From: a virus
Virus record (IMG/VR): IMGVR_UViG_3300030098_000845
Location: 5,143-39,946 of that record
DNA: 34,804 bases
Reading direction: 5' to 3' (one strand)
The notes beneath the pieces were generated by a model. It had not been told where the DNA came from, searched no databases, and saw only the letters and a list, made by a program, of their open reading frames with translations. Positions 1-6,529 of this stretch are shown here, piece by piece. The stretch's first letter is position 1; each line of letters begins with the position of its first letter. The translations under genes were made by a program, and so were the position numbers.

Positions 1-1
1 T

Positions 2-406
2 CTGGAAGATGCGATAATTCAAATCGCTGCTTACACAGATGAGCGTGGACTTTTGATCGCTGCTCGACCAAGACGCTTGATTGTTCCGCCTAACCTGATG
101 TTTGTTGCAACTAGAATCCTAGATTCTGAATTGCGTGTTAGCACCGCTGACAACGACATCAATGCTATTAAGAACAACGGTTCTATCCCAGAGGGATATT
201 CTGTCAATCACTATTTGACTGACAATAACTCCTTCTATTTGATTACTGATGTTCCTAATGGTATGAAGCATTTCGAGCGTACTCCGCTTGAGACTTCGAT
301 GGATGGCGATTTCGATACTGGTAACGTGCGCTACAAGGCGCGAGAGCGTTACAGCTTCGGTGTCTCTGACCCATTAGGAATATTCGGTTCTCCGGGTAGT
401 TCCTAA
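2..406 (+). CDS. Major capsid protein, C-terminal part (5' end outside window)
   Basis: The frame is open from base 2 without a start, so 134 C-terminal residues are present and the N-terminus is lost to the window edge. The tail carries the pattern RERYSFGVSDPLGIFGSPG. An aromatic-rich RYSFG(W/V)xDP(R/L)G(I/V)(F/Y)G ending is, from memory, typical of major capsid proteins of marine and related tailed phages of the HK97-fold type. It would be the shell subunit. A strong intrinsic terminator directly after the stop fits a very highly expressed gene that ends its own transcript. The fold assignment is inferred from the tail motif and genome position only. Another abundant head protein is the alternative. 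Confidence 0.72.
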   Translation: MEDAIIQIAAYTDERGLLIAARPRRLIVPPNLMFVATRILDSELRVSTADNDINAIKNNGSIPEGYSVNHYLTDNNSFYLITDVPNGMKHFERTPLETSMDGDFDTGNVRYKARERYSFGVSDPLGIFGSPGSS

Positions 407-414
407 AGTAGAAT

Positions 415-478
415 AAGAAGCGGATAACAGGCATCTACTTGTTTATCCCTTGTTAGATGTCTGCCGCTTCTTTTTTTT
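415..478 (+). terminator. Strong intrinsic terminator after the capsid gene
   Basis: The outer stem is AAGAAGCGG (415-423) with CCGCTTCTT (464-472), followed by a T run to 478. Inside, CAGGCATCTA pairs with TAGATGTCTG with one G-T wobble, giving a long two-part hairpin. It lies 9 bases after the capsid stop. Confidence 0.87.
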
Positions 479-689
479 ACGTCATATTAACTGGCCTAAA
501 ACCTTAATCACGTTTTGGTGAAATTTATGAAGCTGAAGCGAAACGCTTGATGAGTAAGAAAATGCTCAAATGTTCTTCCTTCTACGGTTAATATGATTTT
601 TATTCTAGGAAACATGCAGTTTTAGCGACCAGCCTAGTGGACATTTACGAAGACGCTAAGACTAATCCTTTCGTAAAGAGGTGACTCTA
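479..689 (+). other. Non-coding stretch with nested inverted repeats
   Basis: This is the longest gene-free stretch upstream of the helicase region. It holds no ORF of note; the longest ATG peptide seen is seven codons, MKLKRNA. It contains an 11-bp long-range pairing (481-491 with 587-597) enclosing three smaller hairpins, and then an 8-bp hairpin (644-651 with 670-677) next to the Shine-Dalgarno of the following gene. A TATGAT hexamer at 592-597 could be a -10 element for the operon that follows, but no good -35 lies 16-18 bases upstream. The stretch must hold either a promoter or a read-through or processing signal, because it follows a terminator. Confidence 0.6.
481..597 (+). ncRNA. Candidate structured RNA (multi-branched fold)
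   Basis: The closing helix P1 pairs 481-491 with 587-597: 11 pairs, one of them G-U. Inside it are P2, 495-502 with 512-518 (seven pairs with a bulged T497); P3, AAGCG (536-540) with CGCTT (544-548) closing an AAA loop; and P4, TGAG (551-554) with CTCA (565-568). P1 plus three branches in 117 bases is what a leader RNA, riboswitch-like element or small RNA could look like. No known family was recognised. The helices were found by eye and no folding energy was computed. Confidence 0.35.
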
Positions 690-1226
690 ATGGCTTTATC
701 AACATTTCAAGGCCCGATCAGATCAATGGGTGGTTCTTACAATCAAGGACCAGAATCAGTGGTTGCATTAACGGCTGATACTACAATTAATCCTACCGAT
801 CATGCGGGTAAACTAATTCTTATAAATAACTCTACACTAACTATTACTCTTCCTGCTGTAAACGCGGCAGCTCTTAATGCGTCTGCTGGCCCTTTTCGTA
901 AAGGTGGCGGTCCTAACACATTAAGCAATGTGGGTATTGAGTATAAGTTCTTGATGTTAACCTCTTCTGGAACAAGTACTACAATCGGTAGCTCTTCATC
1001 TTCTGATCTCATGATTGGTTCTATGGTGCAGGGTAAGGCTGGTCTAGGTCTTGTTCATGTCTTCGAGCCAAACGGTTCTTCTAACTACCAGTTGGTTTTT
1101 GATGGAACAACAACAGGTGGTGTAGCGGGGACTTACTTCTCTATAACTGCTGTATTTGCTAATCGTTATCTGGTTCAAGGTGTAAACCTTGGCAGCGGTA
1201 CTTTAGCAACTCCTTTTAGTGGCTAG
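690..1226 (+). CDS. Predicted virion protein, possible capsid decoration
   Basis: The product is 178 residues. ATG 690 is preferred to the in-frame GTG at 681, because the AGAGGTGA sequence at 678-684 then serves as the ribosome-binding site. The sequence is rich in Ser, Thr, Gly, Asn and short hydrophobic beta-type stretches, with no Cys and few charges, as in phage surface or decoration proteins. The start, MALSTFQGPIRSMGG, resembles small structural proteins found just after the capsid gene in marine phages. Its place between capsid and connector genes supports a head-decoration role. No catalytic motif is visible. A hairpin (644-677) may partly mask its ribosome-binding site. The structural assignment is inferred; the exact function is unknown. 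Confidence 0.6.
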   Translation: MALSTFQGPIRSMGGSYNQGPESVVALTADTTINPTDHAGKLILINNSTLTITLPAVNAAALNASAGPFRKGGGPNTLSNVGIEYKFLMLTSSGTSTTIGSSSSSDLMIGSMVQGKAGLGLVHVFEPNGSSNYQLVFDGTTTGGVAGTYFSITAVFANRYLVQGVNLGSGTLATPFSG

Positions 1227-1231
1227 AATAT

Positions 1232-1254
1232 AGCGGGGCTTGCCCCGCTTTTAT
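1232..1254 (+). terminator. Short intrinsic terminator or processing hairpin
   Basis: AGCGGGG (1232-1238) pairs with CCCCGCT (1243-1249) around a CTTG tetraloop, followed by TTTTATT. The T run is short, so it may terminate only partly and allow the downstream genes to be read at a lower level. Confidence 0.68.
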
Positions 1255-1265
1255 TGGAGGTTTAT

Positions 1266-1673
1266 ATGGCAGATGATGTCAATTCACAAATAATTAATGA
1301 CGGGCCTCGAAACCTTGTCATGAAATTCACTAATCTTAGTGATGGCACTGGAGAATCTTTGGTTACTAAAGTAGATGTCTCTGCGTTAAGTACGCATCCT
1401 AGAACTGAAGCAGCTTGTACAAGTATTACTATTTCTAGTATTCAGTTTTCCACAAGCGGTATGTCGGTTGATATATTTTTAGATGCTACGAGCAATGAGT
1501 TCTTGGTAACTCTACCAGAGAACTATGCTGACACTTTAGACTTCAGTTCATACACAGGTTTGCCAAACAATGCTGGTACGGGTAAGACAGGAGATATTTT
1601 GTTTAGCACTCGTGGCGCAGCAAACTTAGATACCTACATGGTAATTATTACAGGCGTAAAAAATTATGGCTAA
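1266..1673 (+). CDS. Predicted small virion protein
   Basis: The product is 135 residues. ATG 1266 follows GGAGG (1256-1260) by 5 bases, which decides it over an in-frame TTG at 1254. The N-terminus (MADDVNSQIINDGPRNLVMKF) and the pattern F(T/V)xLSDGTGES are of a kind I recall from small structural proteins of marine podo- and myoviruses, sited between capsid and connector genes. Beta-strand-like segments predominate, and no catalytic residues or membrane segments are seen. It overlaps the next gene by 8 bases (ATGGCTAA), so translation is probably coupled. The function is not known; a head-tail or decoration role is a guess from position. Confidence 0.55.
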   Translation: MADDVNSQIINDGPRNLVMKFTNLSDGTGESLVTKVDVSALSTHPRTEAACTSITISSIQFSTSGMSVDIFLDATSNEFLVTLPENYADTLDFSSYTGLPNNAGTGKTGDILFSTRGAANLDTYMVIITGVKNYG

Positions 1674-2013
1674 TAAATTACAGGTAATTCAAAACGGTAA
1701 CTTCAGTAATGGCGATCCAGTTTTTCAGATTGGTAGCATCAATGCTGATGGTGATCGTGAGATAGCAGTTTTTGACCTGATGACTGAATCGGAAGCAAAA
1801 GCAAAGCTCAAGAGTATGGGTGGTTCTTCTAAGTCTGCTGCTAAGGCTGCTGATCCAGTAGAAGAAGTTGAAGAGACAACCAAGGCTGATCTAAACAAAA
1901 TGACCAAAGTCGAGCTTGAAGAATTTGCTCGTGAGTTTGGTGTTGAGTTAGATCGCAGGGAAAAAAAAGAAACTCTTGTAAAGCAAGCTTACAAGGCTCA
2001 GTTTGATGGCTAG
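1666..2013 (+). CDS. Small protein with Rho-N/SAP-like C-terminal motif
   Basis: The product is 115 residues. The first 45 residues look like a small beta-rich module (NGxFSNGDPVFQIGSINADGDREIAVFDL). An acidic Ala/Lys linker (about 50-75) follows, and then a helical segment, MTKVELEEFAREFGVELDRREKKETLVK. The segment fits the helix-turn-helix pattern of Rho N-terminal/SAP/LEM-like modules, which bind nucleic acid or protein. It lies in a string of small virion-region genes, with 8-base overlaps on both sides. An A8 tract (1961-1968) sits in the C-terminal coding part. It may link DNA to the particle or bind scaffold. The motif is seen directly; the role is inferred. Confidence 0.55.
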   Translation: MANKLQVIQNGNFSNGDPVFQIGSINADGDREIAVFDLMTESEAKAKLKSMGGSSKSAAKAADPVEEVEETTKADLNKMTKVELEEFAREFGVELDRREKKETLVKQAYKAQFDG

Positions 2014-2530
2014 AAACTATCGTTCTGAGTATGCTAATTACCACTCAAAGCCTAAGCAGAAAAAAGATAGAGCGGGTCGTAACGCGGCTCGCAATACCTT
2101 GAAGTCGAAAGGCAAGGTAAGTAAAGGCGATAGAAAGGATGTTCATCATAGAGATGGAAATCCCAGAAATAACTCATCGTCTAACTTGGTGGTAACCTCT
2201 CAAACGACTAATCGCAAACGTACTCTCAAGAAGGGTGGTGCTACCAAGAAGAAAGGGATGGGCATAAAAACTTCTGTCAAGTCAGGTAACTTTCGCGCAA
2301 CGAAGAAAGGCGCAGGAATGACTGAGAAAGGAGTTAAGGCTTATCGTAAAGCTAACCCCGGTAGCAAATTAAAAACTGCGGTTACTGAAAAGAAACCATC
2401 AAAGGCTAATGCAAAAAGACGGAAGTCATATTGCGCTCGTTCTGAAGGACAAATGAAAAAGTTTCCTAAAGCGGCAAAAGACCCGAACAGTCGTTTGCGT
2501 CAAGCTAGGAAAAGATGGAGGTGTCGATGA
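2006..2530 (+). CDS. Very basic HNH-like protein with DUF6321-type C-terminus
   Basis: The product is 174 residues, extremely rich in Lys and Arg. Residues 45-72 carry an HNH_3-type pattern, VHHRDGNPRNNSSSNL, in which H48 would be the general base and N56 and N60 the loop and metal residues. The flanking QTTNRKR is typical of phage HNH proteins. From about residue 100 a second module, GAGMTEKGVKAYRKANPGSK, followed by KRRKSYCARSEGQMKK and ending DPNSRLRQARKRW, matches what I recall as the DUF6321 family of marine phages. It may be a DNA-nicking or DNA-condensing packaged protein rather than a mobile endonuclease, since it sits in step inside the virion operon. ATG 2006 overlaps the upstream stop; an in-frame TTG at 2003 is less likely. 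Confidence 0.62.
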   Translation: MARNYRSEYANYHSKPKQKKDRAGRNAARNTLKSKGKVSKGDRKDVHHRDGNPRNNSSSNLVVTSQTTNRKRTLKKGGATKKKGMGIKTSVKSGNFRATKKGAGMTEKGVKAYRKANPGSKLKTAVTEKKPSKANAKRRKSYCARSEGQMKKFPKAAKDPNSRLRQARKRWRCR

Positions 2531-2733
2531 AAGGCAAAGAGAAAGTTAGCTACGTTATGAACGAGTTTAAAGACGGTAAGCTCAAATCTAGTTCTGGCAA
2601 AAAAGTCACTGATCGAAATCAAGCTATGGCTATTGCGCTGAGTGAGGCTGGTATTAACAAAAAAATGTTTTCAGGAGGCAGAGTCGGTGACGGCAAAGCT
2701 GTTCAGGGACAAACGCGAGGTAGAATAGTCTAA
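2527..2733 (+). CDS. Small basic protein, DUF6496-like
   Basis: The product is 68 residues. ATG 2527 lies 5 bases after a GGAGG, so the upstream ATG at 2515 is disfavoured. The motif KVSYVMNEFKDGKLKSSSG, then TDRNQAMAIALSEAG, is the pattern I associate with DUF6496 proteins, which occur in phages and bacteria and have no known function. The IALSEAG segment looks like a short helix. The C-terminal third is Gly/Arg-rich (GGRVGDGKAVQGQTRGRIV), which could contact nucleic acid. It sits between the HNH-like gene and the connector gene, and its stop shares one base with the next start (TAATG). Family recognition is from memory, and the function is unknown. Confidence 0.6.
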   Translation: MKGKEKVSYVMNEFKDGKLKSSSGKKVTDRNQAMAIALSEAGINKKMFSGGRVGDGKAVQGQTRGRIV

Positions 2734-3428
2734 TGGCGACTAGCGGAACTTATAATTTTAATCTCGATTTGGGCGAGGTAATGGAAGAAGCTTATGAACG
2801 CTGTGGTTTAGAGTTGCGTTCTGGCTACGACTATAAGACAGCGAGAAGAAGCCTTAATCTTTTGATGCTTGATTGGCAGAACAGGGGTTTAAGTCTTTGG
2901 ACGGTAAAGAATGATAACCTGACATTAACGCCGGGACAGGGAGCTTATGCTCTTCCTGTTGACAGGTTAGACATAGTTGAAGCCTACATGCGAACAAACG
3001 CAGGCGACACTACAAAACAGTCAGACCTAACTATGCAACGGATGTCTATTGCTACTTATTCTCAACAAACTAATAAACTGTTACAAGGAAGACCTATACA
3101 GTACTGGGTTGAAAGAGCGCCTAGTGGAATAACGATTAACGTGTGGCCTGTACCAGACTCATCTCAAACATGGACATTTGGTTACTACTACATGGAACGG
3201 ATTGAAGATGCTGGTTCCCCAGCTTCTTTGGAGATGAACATACCTCCTACTTTTTTGACCTGTTTAACCGCAGGGTTAGCTTACATGATTGCGTTAAAGA
3301 GACCGCAAGCAGAAAACAGAATTCCTATGCTTAAAGAAATATATGAAGAGCAGTGGACTATGGCCTCTGATTCAGTCAGAGATAAATCATCTTACGATGT
3401 TGTTCCCGGCGGTTATCAGTATCTATGA
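2733..3428 (+). CDS. Head-tail adaptor, P22 gp4 / T7 gp11-type
   Basis: The product is 231 residues. An N-terminal helical stretch with EVMEEAYERCGLE and RRSLNLLMLDWQNRGLSLW, then TLTPGQGAYALPVD, is characteristic of phage head-tail adaptor or tail accessory proteins of the P22 gp4 kind. The beta region (GRPIQYWVERAPSGITINVWPVPD) and a late helix (FLTCLTAGLAYMIALKRP) complete the usual layout. It would dock below the portal and take part in closing the head and joining it to the tail. The length fits this family. It is coupled to its neighbours by 1- and 4-base overlaps. A second, distinct adaptor-type protein is at 5163. The family call is good; the division between P22-type and T7-type is not certain. 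Confidence 0.74.
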   Translation: MATSGTYNFNLDLGEVMEEAYERCGLELRSGYDYKTARRSLNLLMLDWQNRGLSLWTVKNDNLTLTPGQGAYALPVDRLDIVEAYMRTNAGDTTKQSDLTMQRMSIATYSQQTNKLLQGRPIQYWVERAPSGITINVWPVPDSSQTWTFGYYYMERIEDAGSPASLEMNIPPTFLTCLTAGLAYMIALKRPQAENRIPMLKEIYEEQWTMASDSVRDKSSYDVVPGGYQYL

Positions 3429-4582
3429 GCAATTACGCTAGTGGAAAACATGCTTTCGGCTTTTGTGACCGAACAGGTTTTCGTTACAAGCTAAAAGACC
3501 TCGTTCCTCAGATAGAGAACGGCAGACCCAACGGAATGCTTGTTGGTAGAGATGTGGTAGATAAAGACAATCCTCAGTGGAGATTGGGGATGATTAACAT
3601 GTCTGATCCGCAGGCTTTGAGAAATCCGCGTCCCGATGGTGGATTTTTTCAAAGCAGAGAGCTTTCGGCTTTTGATCCAGTGGGCGGTGGTAATACAGCA
3701 ATGGGAAGCCGTACCGTTGGTCTTGACATGTCAGGACATGTAGGAAGAGTTCAAGTAGAAATTACAGAGCCTGATTCGACAGTAAGCGTGTCGGGTGTTG
3801 TAGGTACAACTAATTTAGGAAACGTAAGTGTTGAATTAGGAGCGGTTGATGTAAGTGTATCTGTAACTGGGGTAAGTGCTACTTCTGCTGTTGGCTCTGT
3901 TAGTGTGGTTTCTGAAACTTTTGCAATAACCGTTGCAAATCCGGGGGTTGGTAATAGGTATTATGTAGATGGCGCACAACAAGCTACTGTTACATTAAAG
4001 GCAGGGAATATTTACAGATTCGATCAATCTGATTCTTCTAATTTAAACCATCCTCTTCGTTTATCTACTACCTCTAATGGTACTCACTCTGGAGGGACTG
4101 AGTACACTACAGGTGTGGTAACAAACGGAGTGCCGGGTTCAGCAGGAGCTTACACAGAAATTACAGTAGCTTCTGATGCTCCTACCTTATATTACTACTG
4201 TCAAAATCATTCTAATATGGGTGGAACGGTAAACGTATACACTGGATTTGCTGTTACGGTCGCAACAGGAACAAACTCTTATGGAACAGGTAATAAATAT
4301 TATATAGGTGGAGCAGTAAGTCCTACTGTTTCTCTGGTGGAGGGTTCTACTTATAGGTTTGACCAATCTGACAGCACCAACCTTAATCATCCTTTAAGAT
4401 TTTCTACCACACCAAATGGAACTTGGGGAGGTGGTGTGGAGTACACCACAGGTGTAACTACCACAGGTGTTCCCGGTAATGCTGGAGCTTATACTCAAAT
4501 AACTGTAGCTATTGGAGCGCCTACTCTTCATTATTATTGTACTAATCATAGCGGAATGGGAGGACAGGCTAATACGCCTTAA
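3425..4582 (+). CDS. Virion protein with two tandem cupredoxin-like domains
   Basis: The product is 385 residues. Residues 1-105 form a module (KHAFGFCDRTGFRYKLKDL, then RDVVDKDNPQWRLG) that I recall from marine phage structural proteins. Residues 106-165 hold two copies of a V-x-V-x-G-V-x-T-x-x-G-x-V-x-V repeat. Two homologous copies of about 105 residues follow (about 167-272 and 273-385). Each has YRFDQSDSxNLNHPLR and then YYYCxNHxxMGG. The candidate type-1 copper ligands are H209, C259, H262 and M265 in copy 1, and H322, C372, H375 and M378 in copy 2. The H...CxxHxxM set is that of plastocyanin-like domains. No signal peptide is seen. It lies between two adaptor genes, so a virion place is likely. 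Copper binding is inferred. Confidence 0.72.
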   Translation: MSNYASGKHAFGFCDRTGFRYKLKDLVPQIENGRPNGMLVGRDVVDKDNPQWRLGMINMSDPQALRNPRPDGGFFQSRELSAFDPVGGGNTAMGSRTVGLDMSGHVGRVQVEITEPDSTVSVSGVVGTTNLGNVSVELGAVDVSVSVTGVSATSAVGSVSVVSETFAITVANPGVGNRYYVDGAQQATVTLKAGNIYRFDQSDSSNLNHPLRLSTTSNGTHSGGTEYTTGVVTNGVPGSAGAYTEITVASDAPTLYYYCQNHSNMGGTVNVYTGFAVTVATGTNSYGTGNKYYIGGAVSPTVSLVEGSTYRFDQSDSTNLNHPLRFSTTPNGTWGGGVEYTTGVTTTGVPGNAGAYTQITVAIGAPTLHYYCTNHSGMGGQANTP

Positions 4583-4587
4583 TTATT

Positions 4588-4797
4588 ATGGCAGCAAGAA
4601 AAAAAGCACCAGCAAAGAAAAAGGCAAAGTCTCGTGTAAATGAGGCTGGTAATTATACAAAACCAACCATGCGTAAGAATCTTTTTAACAGAATAAAAGC
4701 AGGGTCAAAAGGTGGAAAGCCGGGTCAGTGGTCTGCACGAAAAGCGCAGATGCTTGCTTCTGAATATAAGAAAAAAGGCGGAGGTTATAAAAGCTGA
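4588..4797 (+). CDS. Small basic protein, DUF5872-like
   Basis: The product is 69 residues. A Lys/Ala-rich N-terminus (MAARKKAPAKKKAKSR) leads into NYTKPTMRKNLFNRIKAGSK, then GGKPGQWSARKAQMLASEYK and a GGGY end. The GGKPGQWSARKAQ(L/M)LA core is a widespread small domain in phages and bacteria; I believe it is DUF5872, of unknown function. The histone-tail-like lysine/alanine N-terminus suggests DNA contact. It overlaps the next ORF by one base (TGATG) and belongs to a run of small cationic proteins. The domain resemblance is from memory, and no enzymatic role is proposed. Confidence 0.62.
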   Translation: MAARKKAPAKKKAKSRVNEAGNYTKPTMRKNLFNRIKAGSKGGKPGQWSARKAQMLASEYKKKGGGYKS

Positions 4798-4934
4798 TGG
4801 CTAATTTTACTGACGCAGCAAAACGCAAAATGATAAGAGAATTACGCAAGGCTTCTAAATTACACGCAGGACAAGCTGACAAACTTGAAAAATCGTTACC
4901 TAAAAAACGAGGTAGCAAAAAACGTGGCTCTTAA
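4797..4934 (+). CDS. 45-residue basic ORF
   Basis: This small ORF starts at an ATG sharing one base with the preceding stop and ends within the next gene. It encodes MANFTDAAKRKMIRELRKAS, continues through KLHAGQADKLEKSLPKK, and ends in a Lys/Arg/Gly/Ser tail. The first 35 residues look helical and amphipathic. Tight overlaps on both sides, and the same charge character as its neighbours, support a real gene. No family was recognised. It might bind DNA or the basic proteins around it; that is inference. Confidence 0.55.
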   Translation: MANFTDAAKRKMIRELRKASKLHAGQADKLEKSLPKKRGSKKRGS

Positions 4935-5163
4935 AAAATCTCAAAAATCATTAAAAAACTGGACAAAGCAAAAATGGCGAACAAAGTCAGGAAAGCCTAG
5001 CGCTAAAACAGGAGAAAGATATCTGCCTTCTTCTGCTATCAAGTCTTTGTCTGCAAAAGAGTATGCAGCAACAACAAGAAAGAAAAGAAAAGATACGAAA
5101 GCTGGAAAGCAACATTCTAAGCAACCCAAACGAATCGCCAGAAAAACGGCTAGGCACAGATAA
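4924..5163 (+). CDS. Small Lys/Arg-rich phage protein
   Basis: The product is 79 residues from GTG 4924. This start gives MALKKSQKSLKNWTKQKWRT, which matches the N-terminus I remember for this conserved family. The TTG at 4885 would overrun most of the previous ORF. The middle, KPSAKTGERYLPSSAIKSLS, then AKEYAATTRKKRKDTKAGKQ and a C-terminal QPKRIARKTARHR, is typical of a short cationic protein widespread in marine phage contigs with no assigned function. It shares 11 bases with the upstream 45-residue ORF and one base with the adaptor gene that follows. Packaged DNA binding is possible, judging by charge only. Confidence 0.65.
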   Translation: MALKKSQKSLKNWTKQKWRTKSGKPSAKTGERYLPSSAIKSLSAKEYAATTRKKRKDTKAGKQHSKQPKRIARKTARHR

Positions 5164-5804
5164 TGGCTTTTACTTTTACGACATTAAAGACGGCTATACA
5201 GGATTATTTAGAAAGTAGCGAGACTACTTTCGTTGCTAACTTGCCTACGATTATTACGCAGGCAGAACAAAGAATTCTTAGAACGTGTCAGATACCTGAT
5301 TTACGCAGGAATGATACAGGAACATTAAGTCAGGGAAATCCCTATCTAACTATGCCTGATGGATTTTTAGCGTCTTATTCTTTAGCGATTGATAATACTG
5401 GTTATCAATATTTAATTTTTAAAGACGTTAACTTTATGCGTGAGGCTTATCCAGTAGAAGCTACTCAGGGTGTTCCTAAGTATTACAGCATATTCGATGA
5501 CACTCGTTTTATTATTGGTCCAACACCTGATGCTAATTACGCGGTTGAGCTTCATTATATGTTTGAACCTGAATCCATAACTACCACAGCAAGCGGTGAG
5601 AGTTGGCTTGGTTCAAATGCTGAAAACGCTTTGCTCTATGCTTGTCTTGTTGAGGGTTACACCTTTCTAAAGGGAGAGGCTGACCAGATGGATTGGTATA
5701 ACGCAAAGTATGAGGATGCTGTATCTCGACTTAAATCTCTTGGTGAGGGTTACGATACTACTGATGCTTTTAGGTCAGGAGCTGTGAGGAGTGTAAGAAT
5801 CTAA
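5163..5804 (+). CDS. Phage adaptor protein (second connector)
   Basis: The product is 213 residues. The start MAFTFTTLKTAIQDYLESSE, then LPTIITQAEQRILRTCQIPD, is the N-terminal helical signature of the phage adaptor family that joins portal and tail. TGTLSQGNPYLTMPDGFLAS, YSIFDDTRFIIGPTPDANYA and the end segment NALLYACLVEGYTFLKGE fit the family's beta core and closing helix. With the gene at 2733 it gives two adaptor-type proteins, as expected for successive rings between portal and nozzle. The ATG shares one base with the previous stop (TAATG), as does the next gene. Length and motif order agree with the family. Confidence 0.75.
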   Translation: MAFTFTTLKTAIQDYLESSETTFVANLPTIITQAEQRILRTCQIPDLRRNDTGTLSQGNPYLTMPDGFLASYSLAIDNTGYQYLIFKDVNFMREAYPVEATQGVPKYYSIFDDTRFIIGPTPDANYAVELHYMFEPESITTTASGESWLGSNAENALLYACLVEGYTFLKGEADQMDWYNAKYEDAVSRLKSLGEGYDTTDAFRSGAVRSVRI

Positions 5805-6094
5805 TGTTTACTGTTGATATAAAATCTGACGTTGGTCAGGTCGGTGTAGAAACCACTCACCATCGCGGTTTCACTCCTGAAGAACTTTCAGTTGATTGTG
5901 CTAATAAAATAATTTCAATCTCTAAAAGTGCTGACCCTGTATTAAGGCAACAAGCAGAAGCTTTTAAATCTCAAATCCAACAAATTGTTTTATATTACAT
6001 GAAGCAATCTGCAAAAAGTGAGCGAACAACTATCTATAATCTTTTACTTAATGCCGGGGAAGCTTCTTTGGCAGAACACATTAGGAGGCTTTAA
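5804..6094 (+). CDS. Small conserved phage protein of unknown function
   Basis: The product is 96 residues. It begins with a short beta-like stretch (MFTVDIKSDVGQVGVETTHH), then RGFTPEELSVDCANKIISIS. The C-terminal two-thirds look like two helices (LRQQAEAFKSQIQQIVLYYM and TIYNLLLNAGEASLAEHIRR). The RGFTPEELS...CA..II pattern is one I associate with small proteins in the tail-assembly region of marine phages. A chaperone or minor virion role is possible. No catalytic or membrane features are seen. Its start overlaps the adaptor stop, and AGGAGG for the following gene lies in its last codons. Confidence 0.55.
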   Translation: MFTVDIKSDVGQVGVETTHHRGFTPEELSVDCANKIISISKSADPVLRQQAEAFKSQIQQIVLYYMKQSAKSERTTIYNLLLNAGEASLAEHIRRL

Positions 6095-6529
6095 ATGGCT
6101 TTTTCAGGTAACTATATGTGTACCAGTTTTAAGACTGAACTTATGACTGGGACACACAATTTTACAGCAAGTACAGGCAATACTTTTAAGTTAGCCTTGT
6201 ATGATAACAGTGCATCTTTTACCGCAGCTACTACTGCGTATACGACTTCTAATGAAATATCAGGAAGCGGATATTCAGCAGGCGGAGGTACTCTTACTAA
6301 TGTAACGCCTACATCAAGTAGCACCACAGCTTTTACGGACTTTGATGATCTAACTTTCAGCACAGCGACCATAACAGCTAGAGGCGCACTTATTTATAAT
6401 GATACTGCTGCTGGCGACCCTAGTATTGTTGTATTAGATTTTGGTGGTGATAAGACATCTACTGCTGGTGATTTTAAAATTGTTATGCCTACGGCGGATG
6501 CTTCAAATGCGTTGATTAGGATTGCTTAA
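6095..6529 (+). CDS. Predicted virion protein, beta-rich
   Basis: The product is 144 residues. ATG 6095 follows AGGAGG (6083-6088), the best ribosome-binding site in this part, which suggests high-level production. The sequence (MAFSGNYMCTSFKTELMTGT, FKLALYDNSASFTAATTAYT, then TARGALIYNDTAAGDPSIVV) has the alternating hydrophobic Ser/Thr/Gly pattern of a jelly-roll or Ig-like virion protein. The family is common in phage tail regions and resembles tail-tube or decoration subunits. It stands at the head of the fibre block, so it may be a collar or adaptor subunit for the fibres. The structural assignment is inferred from composition, motif and context. Confidence 0.6.
   Translation: MAFSGNYMCTSFKTELMTGTHNFTASTGNTFKLALYDNSASFTAATTAYTTSNEISGSGYSAGGGTLTNVTPTSSSTTAFTDFDDLTFSTATITARGALIYNDTAAGDPSIVVLDFGGDKTSTAGDFKIVMPTADASNALIRIA

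Noticed and set aside
547-570. TTGATGAG...GAAA resembling a hammerhead ribozyme core
   Set aside because: The first core base is changed, only four bases separate the two boxes so stem II cannot form, and no matching stem I or cleavage triplet was found.
598-680. tRNA or tmRNA gene in the stretch after the capsid gene
   Set aside because: No T-loop GGTTCGA-type box or acceptor stem of seven pairs with a CCA-like end could be built.
1961-1968. A8 tract as a programmed frameshift site
   Set aside because: A -1 shift would give a product that ends near the same place with no recognisable domain, and no downstream stimulating structure was seen.
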